DNA of 64,000 nt from Gadus chalcogrammus. Lineage: Eukaryota; Chordata; Actinopteri; Gadiformes; Gadidae. The stretch spans positions 17,246,026-17,310,025 of the forward strand of contig NC_079413.1 of NCBI RefSeq assembly GCF_026213295.1. Direction: 5' to 3'. Below, piece after piece: positions 21,949-31,822 of the stretch. The notes below the pieces were generated by a model, which was not told the origin of the DNA, made no database searches, and worked only from the letters and a program-made list of their open reading frames with translations. How positions within the stretch are numbered: the first letter of the stretch is position 1; every line of letters starts with the position of its first letter. The position numbers and the translations under genes were made by a program.

Positions 21949-22300
21949 TGTAGCGACCCTGGGACAGTTAAATAGTTTGTGTGTTATGTGTTACATTATA
22001 TTTCGTTGTCCGCTATGCCAGTTGTTCTATGTGTATGTATTGTAATGTTCTTCTTGTCAATCAGCGTGGGGGCGAATCATTAGGTCAGCTGGGGGAGGGC
22101 CTTGGAAGAACAGGAGGGTGGGGGCCTGCACGCGAGTGAGACCGTGTTGGGGGTTGCCGGGGTAACCGGGGTTTGTTTTGTGTCGGTTTTCTGCCGTTGG
22201 TTACAATGTTACGGGTTTCAGTGACCTGGTTTTGGTTCATTAAAACTACCTTCAACTACTAATGACTCGACATCATTATGTCACCGGCGAGGTCGTTACA
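21949..22300 (+). mobile_element. Solo LTR in the TTAA element
   Basis: TGTAGCGACC to GGTCGTTACA, 352 bases, with GTAC at 21945-21948 and 22301-22304. An ATTAAA-type signal lies about 60 bases from the end. It is the innermost layer of the stack. Just upstream, GGGAGTCTAAACATAACCCA is repeated. Confidence 0.7.
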
Positions 22301-23646
22301 GTACTATAAAAAAAACGCTTAGTTTTGTACGCTTAGGGGGTGGGGCATTGGAGGAAGGCGGGATGATTTGAATGTGCTGTAATTCTCAAATGCAACAAAG
22401 GTCAGAGTCCCTTTAAGGTTTACTGTTTTATGTTGTTCCTGACCTACATTGTGATCAAGTAAGATGCATTTCAGTTCAGCAAATGTTAAATAAAACTGGA
22501 TCGATAGTAAACTGCTATCAAAACCCGAGTAAATTCTGTTTATTGGTTACATTATCGCTATCTATCATAATACAGATAGCGATCCGCTATCTGTATTATG
22601 TTATTTCGTCGTTTGGAAACATGTTTTCTGCATTGCGTCGTCTGTTGCCGGGCAGGTTGTCAGGATGTAAACAAACGATGACGTAGGCCGGTACAATTTT
22701 CGCCCCCGGTACAATTTTAACGTGACACAGCCACGGTACCATGCGCTGTTTACAGTGGATGTATCGCAATGGCGAGGCGCACATAGCCTTTAGCCGTGTT
22801 CTGTAAATATTCTAGAACACACGGGAGGCATGTCGCAGTTCATGTACTTCAGCGAGTCAAAGCCAAAGTTCCTTTCCCCCAATTCCTTCTCAACCATGGC
22901 TCAGATAACCCCCAATACAGTCTCGTTGTGAAAATACAAGAGACGTCAAAGAACCGACAAGAAACACTTGCGTTACAGTGTGTGTGTTCACACACACACA
23001 TGTGGCGCTCGCACGGTCGTGTCTCATTGGCGGGCCAACGTCTCTGGGCGGGCCAGGCAGAGTAAGGGGAGGAGCTTAGGGGGGGGCAGGCAGAGACTGT
23101 GTGTGTGAGCCGGAGGCAGAGCGGGAGAGACATAAGCAGAGTTATGAAATAGCAGGCGGCAGGCGCGGTTCGAAACTGGTGTTATTTGGAACAAATGTGC
23201 TGTAATTTCAACACAAATTAAATTATATCGATATTGACGATATGGTCTCGTTTCATATCGCGTTTGAAAAAATATCGATATATTTTAAATATCGATATAT
23301 CGCCCAGCCCTAGTACAACTAACCCAGGCTTTGAGCTCAACATACCTCGCTAACCCTCTAAGCGAGCTTTGTGGTACAGGCCCCTGGTCTGCCCAAATGT
23401 CAGTCCTCTTATAGTGGCTCCTCGGCTTTCGGCCAGGTGTCCCCCAATCACGCTGATTGGGGTTCGGTCGGTGCTCTCCGTCGCCGGCTGACGGTGGTAA
23501 CGGCCATCCAGGACCAACCCTCGGGCGGGTCAGGGCCGAGGTTTACGGGGCGGGATGCCACAGTACAATTATTCTTTTGTAACTTTAATATGCTTTGGCA
23601 ATACTGTATTCAAATACTGTCATGCTAATAAAGCACTTTGAATTTG

Positions 23647-23745
23647 AGAGAGAGAGAGAGAGAGAGAAAGAGGGAGAGAGAGTTTGAGAGAGGTAGAGGG
23701 GAGAGGGAGATGAAGAGAGAGAGAGAGAAGGAGATGGAGAGAGGA
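23647..23745 (+). repeat. GA microsatellite
   Basis: GA-rich tract with interruptions directly after the 3' end of the split LINE. Confidence 0.9.
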
Positions 23746-23821
23746 CTATGAGAGCAGAGATGGGATATGAACAAACTGCGAGTAGAAAGACCACAGGAGA
23801 CACGAGTGTTACGGAACCGTT

Positions 23822-23880
23822 GTTACTGTATGTGTGTGTGTGTGTGTATGTGTGTGTGTGTGTGTGTGTGCATGTGTTTT
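23822..23880 (+). repeat. TG microsatellite
   Basis: TG dinucleotides; further TG/TCG units continue to about 23910. An AGGAG-rich tract lies at about 23995-24030. No gene is seen in 23646-24060. Confidence 0.9.
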
Positions 23881-24186
23881 TTTGTGTTCGTGTTCGTGTC
23901 TGTGTGTGTTGTTCTTTCAACGTCTGCTTGGGATTTACCCCTCATTTGCATCATCATTACTTATTTACCACTACTTCTTACGCACTTAGCAGATAGGAGG
24001 AGAGGAGGGGGGGGAGAGGAGAGGAGTGGAGAGGTTTGGTTTTCAAAATCCCTTTCTTGCACCACTGCAAGGAGAAAACAGATCACTATCACATCATCAC
24101 TTAAGAGCAAAAAAAACAAACAAAAACAAACCAGAAACATCCCTAAAATACAACAAACCTGTCCACCAGAAAACGTGTTTCTCTAA

Positions 24187-25332
24187 TCAGAAGCTTACAT
24201 TCAGTTCTCTGTCCCCCCTCACAGAGCATAAAACCCCTCCAACAGCCCATATGTGACTGAAGCCCTGCATATCGTCCATCATTTGATAATAAGCATGTTC
24301 CACCCTCAGTCGGGCCTTCAGCAGTCCCTTCAGAACCAGCACCGGCTCCACACTACCGACACTCTGAGCCCGGTTTCTGCGTGTTAGCCAAATGGCCAAC
24401 TTGACAGAACCAGATAAAAAGTTCATCAATGTGTGTACACTCTTCTTCTGAGCACAGTACTTCGGGCCAAAATTAACCAAATCAAAAGAAAAATTCTACC
24501 CTAGACCCTGAAACAACATTTTTTAAAGCTCAAACAGTACTGTCAGCCGAGGACACTGAACGAATAAATGCACCAGGGTCTCAATCTGAGAGCAGAAAAT
24601 ACACTCCTCCCCCTGCTCTGGATCCAGGTGCGCTCTGTATCTGTTTGTAGCTATTGTTCCATTTGCTCCTTTCGGGGAAACGTCTGGACCAAAAAAATCT
24701 GTCCACCTCGACTCCTGCATGCCTGCCAAAGAGCACAGGTTCAGAACCTTGGAGCAGATTTGTTACAAATCCTTCTTCCCTGCAGCCTGAAAAATCTCCA
24801 GGTGTGGGGTTGTGAGAGACAGCAGCTGACCTCCTCCCTCCTGCCACTCCCCCACAACTGGGGTGATAGACAGAGCGGGGAAACTGTACTCTCCCTCTTC
24901 GCTCCACTGGCCACACAGACTGCGGTTTTGTGCAAATTCTCTCAGAGGTTGTTGCTGGGCAGCACAGACTTCCTCCACCACTCTGTTGATCAACCTAATG
25001 GAGGTGATATTGCTTCTCTCTCTCAAGGCGTCCACAGATGTTGCCGTCATCTTCATCAGATGGCCCAATTTGGTGCAGCTAGCCTCTCTACGATAGGCTC
25101 GCAGGCTGGCAGACTGCAGTGTTTGAGTCTTTATGAGGTTATTATAAAACAAATGTTCCTCAAACAACCACATACCCGGAGTCTCATTTGTGGCACGTGC
25201 AACCTTAAAAATCTGCCATGCCTGTAATACCGAGCTGTAGAAAGGTGTCAGTCCAGTTAGGTCCACATCCTCAAGCAGTAAAAGGAAAAGCTGTTTATCA
25301 TAGCCCAATCGCCCAGCTCTCTTTAGCAGCAA
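24187..25332 (-). pseudogene. Tx1-like ORF2 C-terminal region
   Basis: Segments in different minus frames read in order. The first (25332 to 24763) includes TPFYSSVLQAWQIFKVARAT and NLIKTQTLQSASLR. Next comes a segment with DPEQGEECIFCSQIETLVHL and FVQCPRL (Cys/His finger, about 24650-24540). The last, 24480 to 24187, has LAIWLTRRNRAQ and AYYQMMDDMQGFSHIWAVGG. All match the usual tail of fish Tx1 ORF2. The joins need at least two frameshifts. Confidence 0.72.
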
Positions 25333-25401
25333 ACGATCTGTGTCAAACCAGCTTGGGCCGCAATGGTACAGGGGGCAATTTTTGCCTGGATGTTAATCAG
25401 G

Positions 25402-25943
25402 CAACATGGTCTCACAGGAATCCGTGAAATGACTACGGTCGGACACTTAACTCGAAATCCGTGGCCACATCACGGAAACACGCCGATATCCGTGTGTGAG
25501 CCACGGAATAACAGTGTAATTTACGTGCATTGGAGCAAATTCCGTGGCCACATCCCGGACAATTGAAGTGATTCCGTCAGACCACCACGGATTTTGAGTT
25601 AAGCCCCCGTGGTTGACTCGCTCGTTGAAATGGGGATCCGTGTGTGACCCACGGAACATCATTGTCATTTAGCCTACTTGCATTGGAGCAACTTCTGTGG
25701 ACACAACAAGGACAATTTAAGTGTTTCAGTGAGACCACCCCGGGTTTTGAATTAAGCCCCCGTGGTTGACTCGCTCGTTGAAACGGGGATCCGTGTGTGA
25801 GCCACGGAACATCAGCGTCATTAACTTGCATTGGAGCGAATTCCGTGGCCACATCACGGAAATCGGCGTGATTTCGTGATGTGTCCACGGATTTCGAGTT
25901 ATTCGTCCGTAGTCATTTCACGGATTCCTGTGAGACCAGGTTG
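25402..25943. mobile_element. MITE with 8-bp TSD in the Tx1 ORF2
   Basis: CAACATGGTCTCACAGG and CCTGTGAGACCAGGTTG ends, about 35-base inverted repeats, and TAATCAGG at 25394-25401 and 25944-25951. The 8-bp TSD fits hAT. The body is built of two to three direct units of about 155 bases around CCCCCGTGGTTGACTCGCTC and CCGTGTGTGA. Confidence 0.82.
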
Positions 25944-26053
25944 TAATCAGGATGTTAATCCCCCTTCAGCCACAGGCAGGTAGAGGGCTGCTGCCCGGAC
26001 CCAGTGCCGGCCAGACCAGAAAAAGTCCAGGATGACTCGCTGAACGTCCTCCA

Positions 26054-27698
26054 TCAGGCCTCTCGTGGCGTCAGAGCAATCAGCCTATGCCAAAGAGTCG
26101 AGGCGACCAGGTTATTGGCCATCAGAACTCTTCCCCTATACGACAACTGGGGTAGCAACCATTTCCATTTAGACAACCGAGCGCACACTTTCTCCTTAAC
26201 TCCCTCCCAGTTCTTGTTTTGAAAACCCTCAGTGCCAAAAAATACTCCCAACACTTTCAGGCCTTCCTTCCCCCACTCAAGGCCTCCAGGCAGACTGGGC
26301 ACTGCCTGAACCCTCCACTGTCCCACCAATAAGGCTTCACTCTTTGCCCAGTTCACCCGAGCAGATGAGGCCTTTTCATACAGGGACAGGGTATCCTGCA
26401 AACATTGAACAACCCCCTGGCTGGAGACACAAATATTAACATCGTCTGCATACGCAGAAACAGTAGGTGGACGATCAAGATTATAGGACCCAGGCAGTGA
26501 GAGACCACTGAGCCGACCTCTCAACATGCACAGCAAGGGCTCAATAGCTAGGCTATATAGTTGACCGGAGATAGGACATCCCTGTCTTATCCCTCGCTGT
26601 ACAGGGATTGGCCGACTCAGCCCTGCCCCCATCCTTTCCATACATTGAGCACCACTATACAATAAACCAATCCAGGCCAGAAAACCATCACCTATACCAA
26701 AAGCCCTAAGTGCAGAAATCAAAAGCCATCTCCTGGTCCAAAAAAACAATACCAAAATCGACATTATTGGATCTACACACATCAATAATATCTTGAATAA
26801 GGAAAATGTTTTCCTTTTTCCTGTCAGGTACACAATAACTTTGGTCTGTATGTACAAGTATTCCCAGGATGTCCTTAAGTCTGTTGGATAGGGCTCTGGA
26901 AAGCACCTTATAGTCTGTAAAAAGGGGAGCAACCAGCCTCCAGTTCTTAAGTAATGCCAGGTCTCCTTTCTTGGGAAGCAGGGAAAGCACAGCTCGCTGA
27001 CACGAGACAGGAAGCAATCCTGTTCTGAAACACTCCAATAAAACATGTCCAAGGGTATTCCAGAACCGCTTGTAAAAGTCAGTGGAGAGACCATCAATCC
27101 CTGGTGCCCGTCCTGATGCCATCTGATTGACAGCGGCTGTCAACTCGTCCAGAGTCAGCTCAGAGTCCAGAGCAGCTTTCTCTCCTGGGATGAGCTGAGA
27201 AAGTCCCTCCAGGAGCTCCTCGCGGCACTCCATGCTGCACTGTTCTGCCCCAAAGAGGTCAGCGTAGAAGTCCATTGCATGGGTCCTCATCTCACCCGGA
27301 CTGGTGGTCACTCTGCCTCCAGGAAGCTTAAGACTGGTCATCTGCTTCCTCTGTGCCACCAATCTCTCCAGATTAAAAAAGAAAGAGCTTGGGGCATCCA
27401 TATCCTTTAGCTGGAGGAAGCGAGACCTGACAAGAGCTCCCTTCACTCTCTCTTGCAGGAGGGAGCTCTTCTCCTGCAGCAGATCACCCGTGGTGGGATA
27501 CAAATCCCTATGTGACCCCTTTTCAATGTTCCTAATATTGGCTTCAAGCTCCTGAACTGCTGCCTTTATCTTAGCAGTCGAATGGGAGGTATACTGCTGG
27601 CAAAAACCACGAATTTGGGCCTTACCAACTTCCCACCACAGCTTCAAAGAAACAAAATCTGCTTTCCTAGATTTCCACTGCTGCCAAAGAACTCTCAA
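26054..27698 (-). pseudogene. Tx1-like ORF2 reverse transcriptase
   Basis: Two overlapping frames. The first, 27698 to about 26710, contains the RT N-terminal part: MASGRAPGIDGLSTDFYKRF, SLLPKKGDLALLKNWRLVAP and IVFLDQEMAFD. A frameshift and small deletion after this motif A pass to the second frame, which has GIRQGCPISGQLYSLAIEP, SAYADDVNI (the YADD catalytic motif) and ARVNWAKSEALL. RT copies the LINE RNA at the nicked target. The break beside motif A would inactivate it. Confidence 0.82.
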
Positions 27699-28076
27699 AG
27701 CTTTGGCAGAAAGTACGGTCCTGCAGAAGTCTATTGTTAAAGGACCAGTAGGACCCAGCCCTTTCCTCTGGCGAAATGATCAAGTCTATGCTGACATAGT
27801 GATGGTCAGTAAAGCCAACTGGACTGGACTGGACTGTGGACTAATCTAGAGCTGAGACTTTTGGAAATGTAAATCCTATCTGGTCTAGCTGCACTCACCC
27901 TGTTATTGCGGATGTTTGACCCTCCATGTGTCTAACAGATCCAGGTGTGTGATGATACTGTTAAGGCTCTGGGATGACTGTGGGTGGGGTTCTTCACTTG
28001 TCCTGTCTACAGTAAAGTCTAGAGTGCAGTTAAAATCCCCGCCAAAGATGAATTGATCATGCTGGTAATTCCTTAC

Positions 28077-29276
28077 CTAATTTTTTAGCAGGGTGAAAAA
28101 AAAAACTCTTTCTGTACCTCGATTCGGGGCATATATGTTAGCAAAGCAGAACACAGAGCCCTCTATTTCTGCCCTGACAATCAACAGCCTGCCCTTCACC
28201 ACTTTAGTAGAAGATAAAACCTTTACATAGGCATCTTTTCTAAACAGAACAGCTACCCCTGCACTAAGGTTGGTGCCATGACTAAGGGTACACAAACCCT
28301 CCCACCATAAACCCCAATCTATCTCGTCTGCTGGATTAGTATCCGTCTCTTGCAAAAACAGCACATCAACCCTTTTTTGAGTGGTGACTTCAGAGATTAA
28401 TGCCCTTTTGTGTCCGTCTTTCCCTCCACCATTTTTAGCAGTTTTACCTTTTTTCACTTTTCTCAGAATTGTAATATGCTTTTTGAGGCGAAAGCGTTTC
28501 TTTTCGTCCAAGAGGTCGAAACCGACCAATCTTTTCAGTACATCAACAGATCTGATGAACTTGTCAGTCTCACTGAAGTAATCATTTAGTCTAACAGACT
28601 TTTTAAATTTCACATCCAGAAATTGATTTATTTCCTCTAAAGAATAGAGATCTGTGTTCCTGATGGAAGCTTCACCTATACTATATACTGTATCTGACTC
28701 AGAGTCATACTCCATGTCTTCTCCTTCACAGGATGCCTGACTATTTAACATACCCCGTCCATCATTGGTGATCACAGTGGGATCTCTGCCTGTAAAACTT
28801 GTGGAAGCTTCTTCAGTGCCTGCACACTGAGAACTGCTCAGGTTCTCCGCAGCCACAGGAGCCTGCTGCTTCTCAGGCTCGCTCTGTTCCTCCCTATCCA
28901 AGTCATCATCCTCAGAATATGGCACCGGTGGCACCGAACCAGTGGCACCGGCTGCCACGTCCTCAGCACCGGGATCCGCATCCGCACCCGCGGCGCCAGC
29001 ACCGGACTCACCAGCCGCGGACGCGGCCGCGGACCCAGCGCCGTACTCGCCAGCCACAGACCCGGCCGCGGACTCAGCACCGGACCCGCCAGCCGCAGAC
29101 CCAGCACCGTACCCGACAACCGCGGACCCAGCACCGGACCCGCCAGCCGCGGACCCAGGGCCGACGGACTGCGGGGGAAAGTGAGGCAGTCGTGGGGGGG
29201 CCCAAGGCAGAGGGGGGGCCCATGGCAATAAAAAAAAAGAAAGAAAAAAAAAGAATCTAATTATCCACCAGTCCAT
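28077..29276 (-). pseudogene. Tx1-like ORF1 C-terminus fused to ORF2 endonuclease
   Basis: A single 399-codon frame. Residues 30-110 are Ala/Gly/Ser-rich, followed by an acidic region and NQFLDVKFKKSVRLNDYF, typical of the ORF1 end. After KKGKTAKNGGGKDG it continues directly with HKRALISEVTTQKRVDVLFLQETD, which is endonuclease sequence. The expected ORF1 stop, the ORF2 start and the first endonuclease motif are missing, so a deletion joined the two ORFs in frame. More endonuclease sequence (FGGDFNCTLDFTVDRTSEE) follows in other frames at about 28060-27900. Confidence 0.75.
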
Positions 29277-29795
29277 AGTGTTAGGAGCCGCACACGGCCT
29301 CGTCTCTCTCCCCCCCCCCCCCCCCCCCCCGTCAACAATTGTTCTCTACCCCCTCCCCCCCCCCCCCCCCCTCAACAATTCAGCGCAGGGGGCTGGTAGG
29401 GGGAATTCGGGGGGGGGGGGCATCAGTACCTCTTGTATAGGGGCCCAGGATTTGGTGCAACGGCCCTGGGCGGACCCACTGGAGCCGCCCACCGCATCAG
29501 CGGAGCGAGCCGCCCCCTGCTGTCTATGTGGACACGCAAAGCGTTTATGTCCCACATCTCCACACTCAAAACATTTGAACTGTCCTGAGCTGGCGTACAC
29601 CATATAAAACCCATCACCGTGCTTCACTCTGAACGACACATCGAGTGTTTGTGTCGGCGAGTCCAGGAACATAAACACCTGCCACCTCAGAGACTGTACG
29701 TGCTTCAGTTTGGGACCCTTACATCCCAAACTCACTGTTTTAAATCCACCGGCAAACTTGCCGAACCTACCGAGCTCATTCATTCATTCTTTAGC

Positions 29796-30536
29796 ATGCC
29801 GGGTCCGAGGGCAAAGCTGAGAGGGGTTACCCCCCCTGAGCACGAGATGAGCATGGAGGAGATAAGGAAATCTCTTGACTTTATGTCGGCGGAGATCGTA
29901 AAAGTTGCCGTACAGCAACAGAAAGTTATGGATCTGATGGGAGAAATTCAGTCACTCAAAAGACTGAACACGGAGAAAGACCAAACTATTAAAGTTTTGG
30001 AATGTCGAGTGGCCGACCTGGAGCAATACTCCCGCATGAACAACGTAATCATCAGCGGGCTGAAGACCAGACACCGGTCATACGCCAGTGTGACAGCCCC
30101 GGAGAACGGCCCCGCGGGGCGGGAGGGTGACCACTCTGAGTCGGAGACGGAATCGCTGGAGCAGCAGGTGGTCAGCTTCTTGGGGAGTAAGGGGATCTCC
30201 GTTGACAGGAGCGACATCGAAGCCTGTCACACTCCTGCCTACGAGAACCAAGGGAGCGACACCAGTGATCATCATTCGCTTCACCAACAGAAAGAACAAG
30301 ATTTCTATCCTAAAACAGGGTCGGAAACTAAAAGGAACGGAGGTGTACATTAACGAACACCTCACCAGGAGGAATGGTGAGATCGCCAGGCGCGCACGCA
30401 TCCTGAGGAAGCAAAGCAGTCTACATGGACTGCTAGCTGTAAAGTGTTCATAAAGCTGAATGGTACGACGACTACAGAAGACGGAAAAGTCATGGTCATT
30501 AATGACATTGGTGATCTTGACAGATTCGATGTCTGA
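29796..30536 (+). pseudogene. LINE ORF1, coiled-coil RNA-binding protein, two frameshifts
   Basis: ATG at 29796 (MPGPRAKLRG). A coiled coil is likely at about residues 20-80 (QQKVMDLMGEIQSL, IKVLECRVADLEQYSRMNN), followed by an RRM-like region. Near 30232 the frame shifts (then PVIIIRFTNRKNKISILKQG), and again near 30440, ending FIKLNG..VINDIGDLDRFDV with a stop at 30534-30536. It is like L1-type ORF1p (trimeric RNA chaperone). It begins almost at the insertion point, so the 5' UTR is short or missing. Confidence 0.7.
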
Positions 30537-30619
30537 GGTTTACCAATGATACCTTTTTGTTGTTTTTATAATGTTATAATTACCGACAAAAGGTTTTATT
30601 AGTGTTTCTTGTTGCAGCA

Positions 30620-31797
30620 ATGCTGAAAGGCAATGTAAGTCATCAATCGCTCTCTCACTTCATCATGGGTTCATTTAATATTAATCTACCAGGCAAAGGC
30701 CTGCTGATAGCTCACTTGAATATATGTAGCTTAAGAAATAAAATCCCTGAGTTATGTATGGTAATGAAGTCAAATGATATACACATTATGGCTATATCTG
30801 AAACCCATCTTGACGCCTCTTTTGAGGATATTGAATTAGCTGTGGAGGGATACACACTATTTAGGAAAGATAGAACAAGATATGGTGGAGGTGTAGCTGT
30901 GTATGTGCAGAATCACATTCCTGTTAAAGTAAGAAATGATTTGATGATGGATGATATTGAGGCCCTGTGGATTCAGGTTCACCTCCCACAAACCAAACCC
31001 ATACTGGTTGGGTGCTGCTATAGACCACCTAGTGCCGACATAAAATACCTGGATTTAATAGATGTTGGATAGATCTAGTGATGAAAACAGAGAGATATTT
31101 TTGACTGGGGACACTAATATTGATTGGTCTAGCATGTGCCCGCTTAAAAATAAACTTATGGCTGTAGCTAATGCCTGTAACCTCACACAGACCATTACAC
31201 TACCAACCAGATCAACCATAAATAGGAATGGGGTAAAATCGTCCAAATGCATTGACCACCTATTCACGAATGTTCCTGATAAATGTAAGAAGACAGAAAG
31301 ACAGTATCAATAGCACTTGGCTTTACGGATCACAACTTAATCGCAATTAAAAGGAAAACCAAGCTCCCTAAAGCTCCTAGCTTGATTATACATAAAAGGT
31401 CTTTCAAACATTTTAATGAGGCAAGATTTATAGATGAAGTGAAAGATGTTAACTGGGAAACTGTGTCTTGAGGAGGATCCTGAAGCTGCTTTGAGTACAT
31501 TCATGAGGTTATTTTTGCAGATTGCAGATAAGCATGCTCCTGTCAGAAAGACAACTGTCAGGGCAAATGGCGCCCCCTGGATAGGGATTGATCCAAAGCA
31601 CTCATGAAGCAACGTAACCAGGCTAAAAAGCTGGCTGACTCTTCTGGTCTACTTTCTGACACGTTGATCTACCATAATTTAAGAAATCATGTAACTAAAA
31701 TGAATAGGAGTACTAAAAAAGTACATTATAAGATAAGATCAATGACTCTAGAAATGATGGAAAACAATTGTGGAAAAATTTTACTCAAATAATGTCA
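30620..31797 (+). pseudogene. LINE ORF2 endonuclease part, frameshifted
   Basis: AP-endonuclease signature in order: LLIAHLNICSLRNKIPEL, ISETHLD, GGGVAVYVQN, LVGCCYRPPSAD, then after a shift near 31065 FLTGDTNIDW, and after another near 31300 GFTDHNLIAIKR. The linker to RT follows (NGAPWIG, KQRNQAKKLADSSG). At least three frameshifts. The reading is cut at about 31815 by the L2-type LINE. Confidence 0.72.
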
Positions 31798-31822
31798 AAA
31801 TTCATTTATCTTGCAGAGGAGC

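Larger units (their letters stand above)
21003..22412 (+). mobile_element. TTAA-flanked DNA transposon (Kolobok/piggyBac-like)
   Basis: Ends are AGGGACTCTTACCTTTG and CAAAGGTCAGAGTCCCT with TTAA on both sides (20999-21002, 22413-22416); the 5' LTR shows the empty site. TTAA duplication is used by piggyBac and Kolobok. No transposase is recognised. Inside lie a promoter-like stretch, a tandem-repeat reading frame (21347-21871) and a solo LTR (21949-22300). Confidence 0.82.
12432..22551 (+). mobile_element. Ty3/gypsy LTR retrotransposon, full structure, broken genes
   Basis: Two LTRs start TGTAACC and end GGTTACA. TTAT is duplicated at 12428-12431 and 22552-22555. The order is LTR, primer site, gag-like, protease, RT, RNase H, integrase, polypurine tract, LTR. 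The LTRs are each about 927 bases after removing their private insertions and differ by roughly ten substitutions by eye, so the copy is fairly young. Gag carries several frameshifts and pol at least one frameshift plus a stop. No env gene is seen. Confidence 0.92.
20211..22551 (+). repeat. Gypsy 3' LTR with TTAA-element insertion
   Basis: Matches the 5' LTR. The match breaks at 21002 and resumes at 22417 (GGTTTACTG), because a 1410-bp element with a TTAA duplication is inserted. It ends GGTTACA at 22551. Confidence 0.92.
11852..22727. mobile_element. Unclassified TGTCAC element B, 4-bp TSD
   Basis: Ends are TGTCACGTTAAAATTG and CAATTTTAACGTGACA, with CAGC at 11848-11851 and 22728-22731. AAAATTGTACC is repeated within the terminus, as in element A. 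Inside are tandem or inverted modules: GCGGATCGCTATCTG palindromes, and GCCCGCGAAACGGGCGATCGC twice (about 12090 and 12131) and once inverted (about 12343). The net length without the gypsy insertion is about 750 bases. Confidence 0.72.
11458..23312. mobile_element. hAT element, non-autonomous, with nested insertions
   Basis: Ends are TAGGGCTGGGCGATAT and ATATCGCCCAGCCCTA; the exact 8-bp duplication GTACAACT is at 11450-11457 and 23313-23320. Subterminal ATCGATAT repeats are typical of a common fish hAT family. Its own sequence is 11458-11851 and 22732-23312, about 1 kb without a transposase. Element B is inserted between these parts. Confidence 0.85.
9176..23383. mobile_element. ISL2EU/Harbinger-like non-autonomous element
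   Basis: The left end GGGGGTATACCACGAACC and the right end (inward) GGGCCTGTACCACAAAGC form imperfect inverted repeats around a TACCACGAAGC-like core, also found at about 9270 (GGTACCACGAAGC) and 11442 (TTTCGTGGTAC). CTG occurs at 9173-9175 and 23384-23386 as a 3-bp duplication. Its own sequence is mainly 9176-11457 and 23313-23383; the rest is nested insertions. No gene of its own is seen. The assignment rests on terminal motifs only. Confidence 0.55.
8986..23562 (-). mobile_element. Solo LTR with GTAC duplication, split by nested insertions
   Basis: Two parts, 8986-9175 and 23387-23562, together about 366 bases. On the minus strand it starts TGTGGCATCCCGCC and ends GCGGGTTGCCACA. GTAC flanks both sides (8982-8985, 23563-23566). 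A TATA-like CTATAAGAGG lies about 150 bases from the start, and AATAAA (plus-strand TTTATT near 9066) lies about 80 bases from the end, which fits an LTR with promoter and poly(A) signal. Everything from 9176 to 23386 is inserted in it. Confidence 0.72.
5756..23645 (+). mobile_element. 3' end of an L1/Tx1-group LINE, split into three pieces
   Basis: Pieces are 5756-5925, 8886-8985 and 23567-about 23645. The first encodes the cysteine/histidine end of a LINE reverse-transcriptase protein (EEHFLLHCKKYD). It continues in frame across the insertion at 5926-8882 as QYVLKCHNPRDSV, and a TGA lies at 8921-8923. The 3' untranslated part resumes at 23567 and ends with AATAAAGCACTTTGAATTTG beside a GA repeat. 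The element is 5'-truncated. It is the oldest layer of the nested stack. Confidence 0.7.

Noticed and set aside
12432..22551. Endogenous retrovirus with env
   Set aside because: After integrase only a short tail precedes the polypurine tract; no env-like frame with signal peptide or membrane segment is seen, so a gypsy retrotransposon is the better call.
28799..29260. 153-residue plus-strand frame rich in Arg, Gln and Pro
   Set aside because: Antisense to the Ala/Gly-rich Tx1 ORF1 region and explained by its composition.
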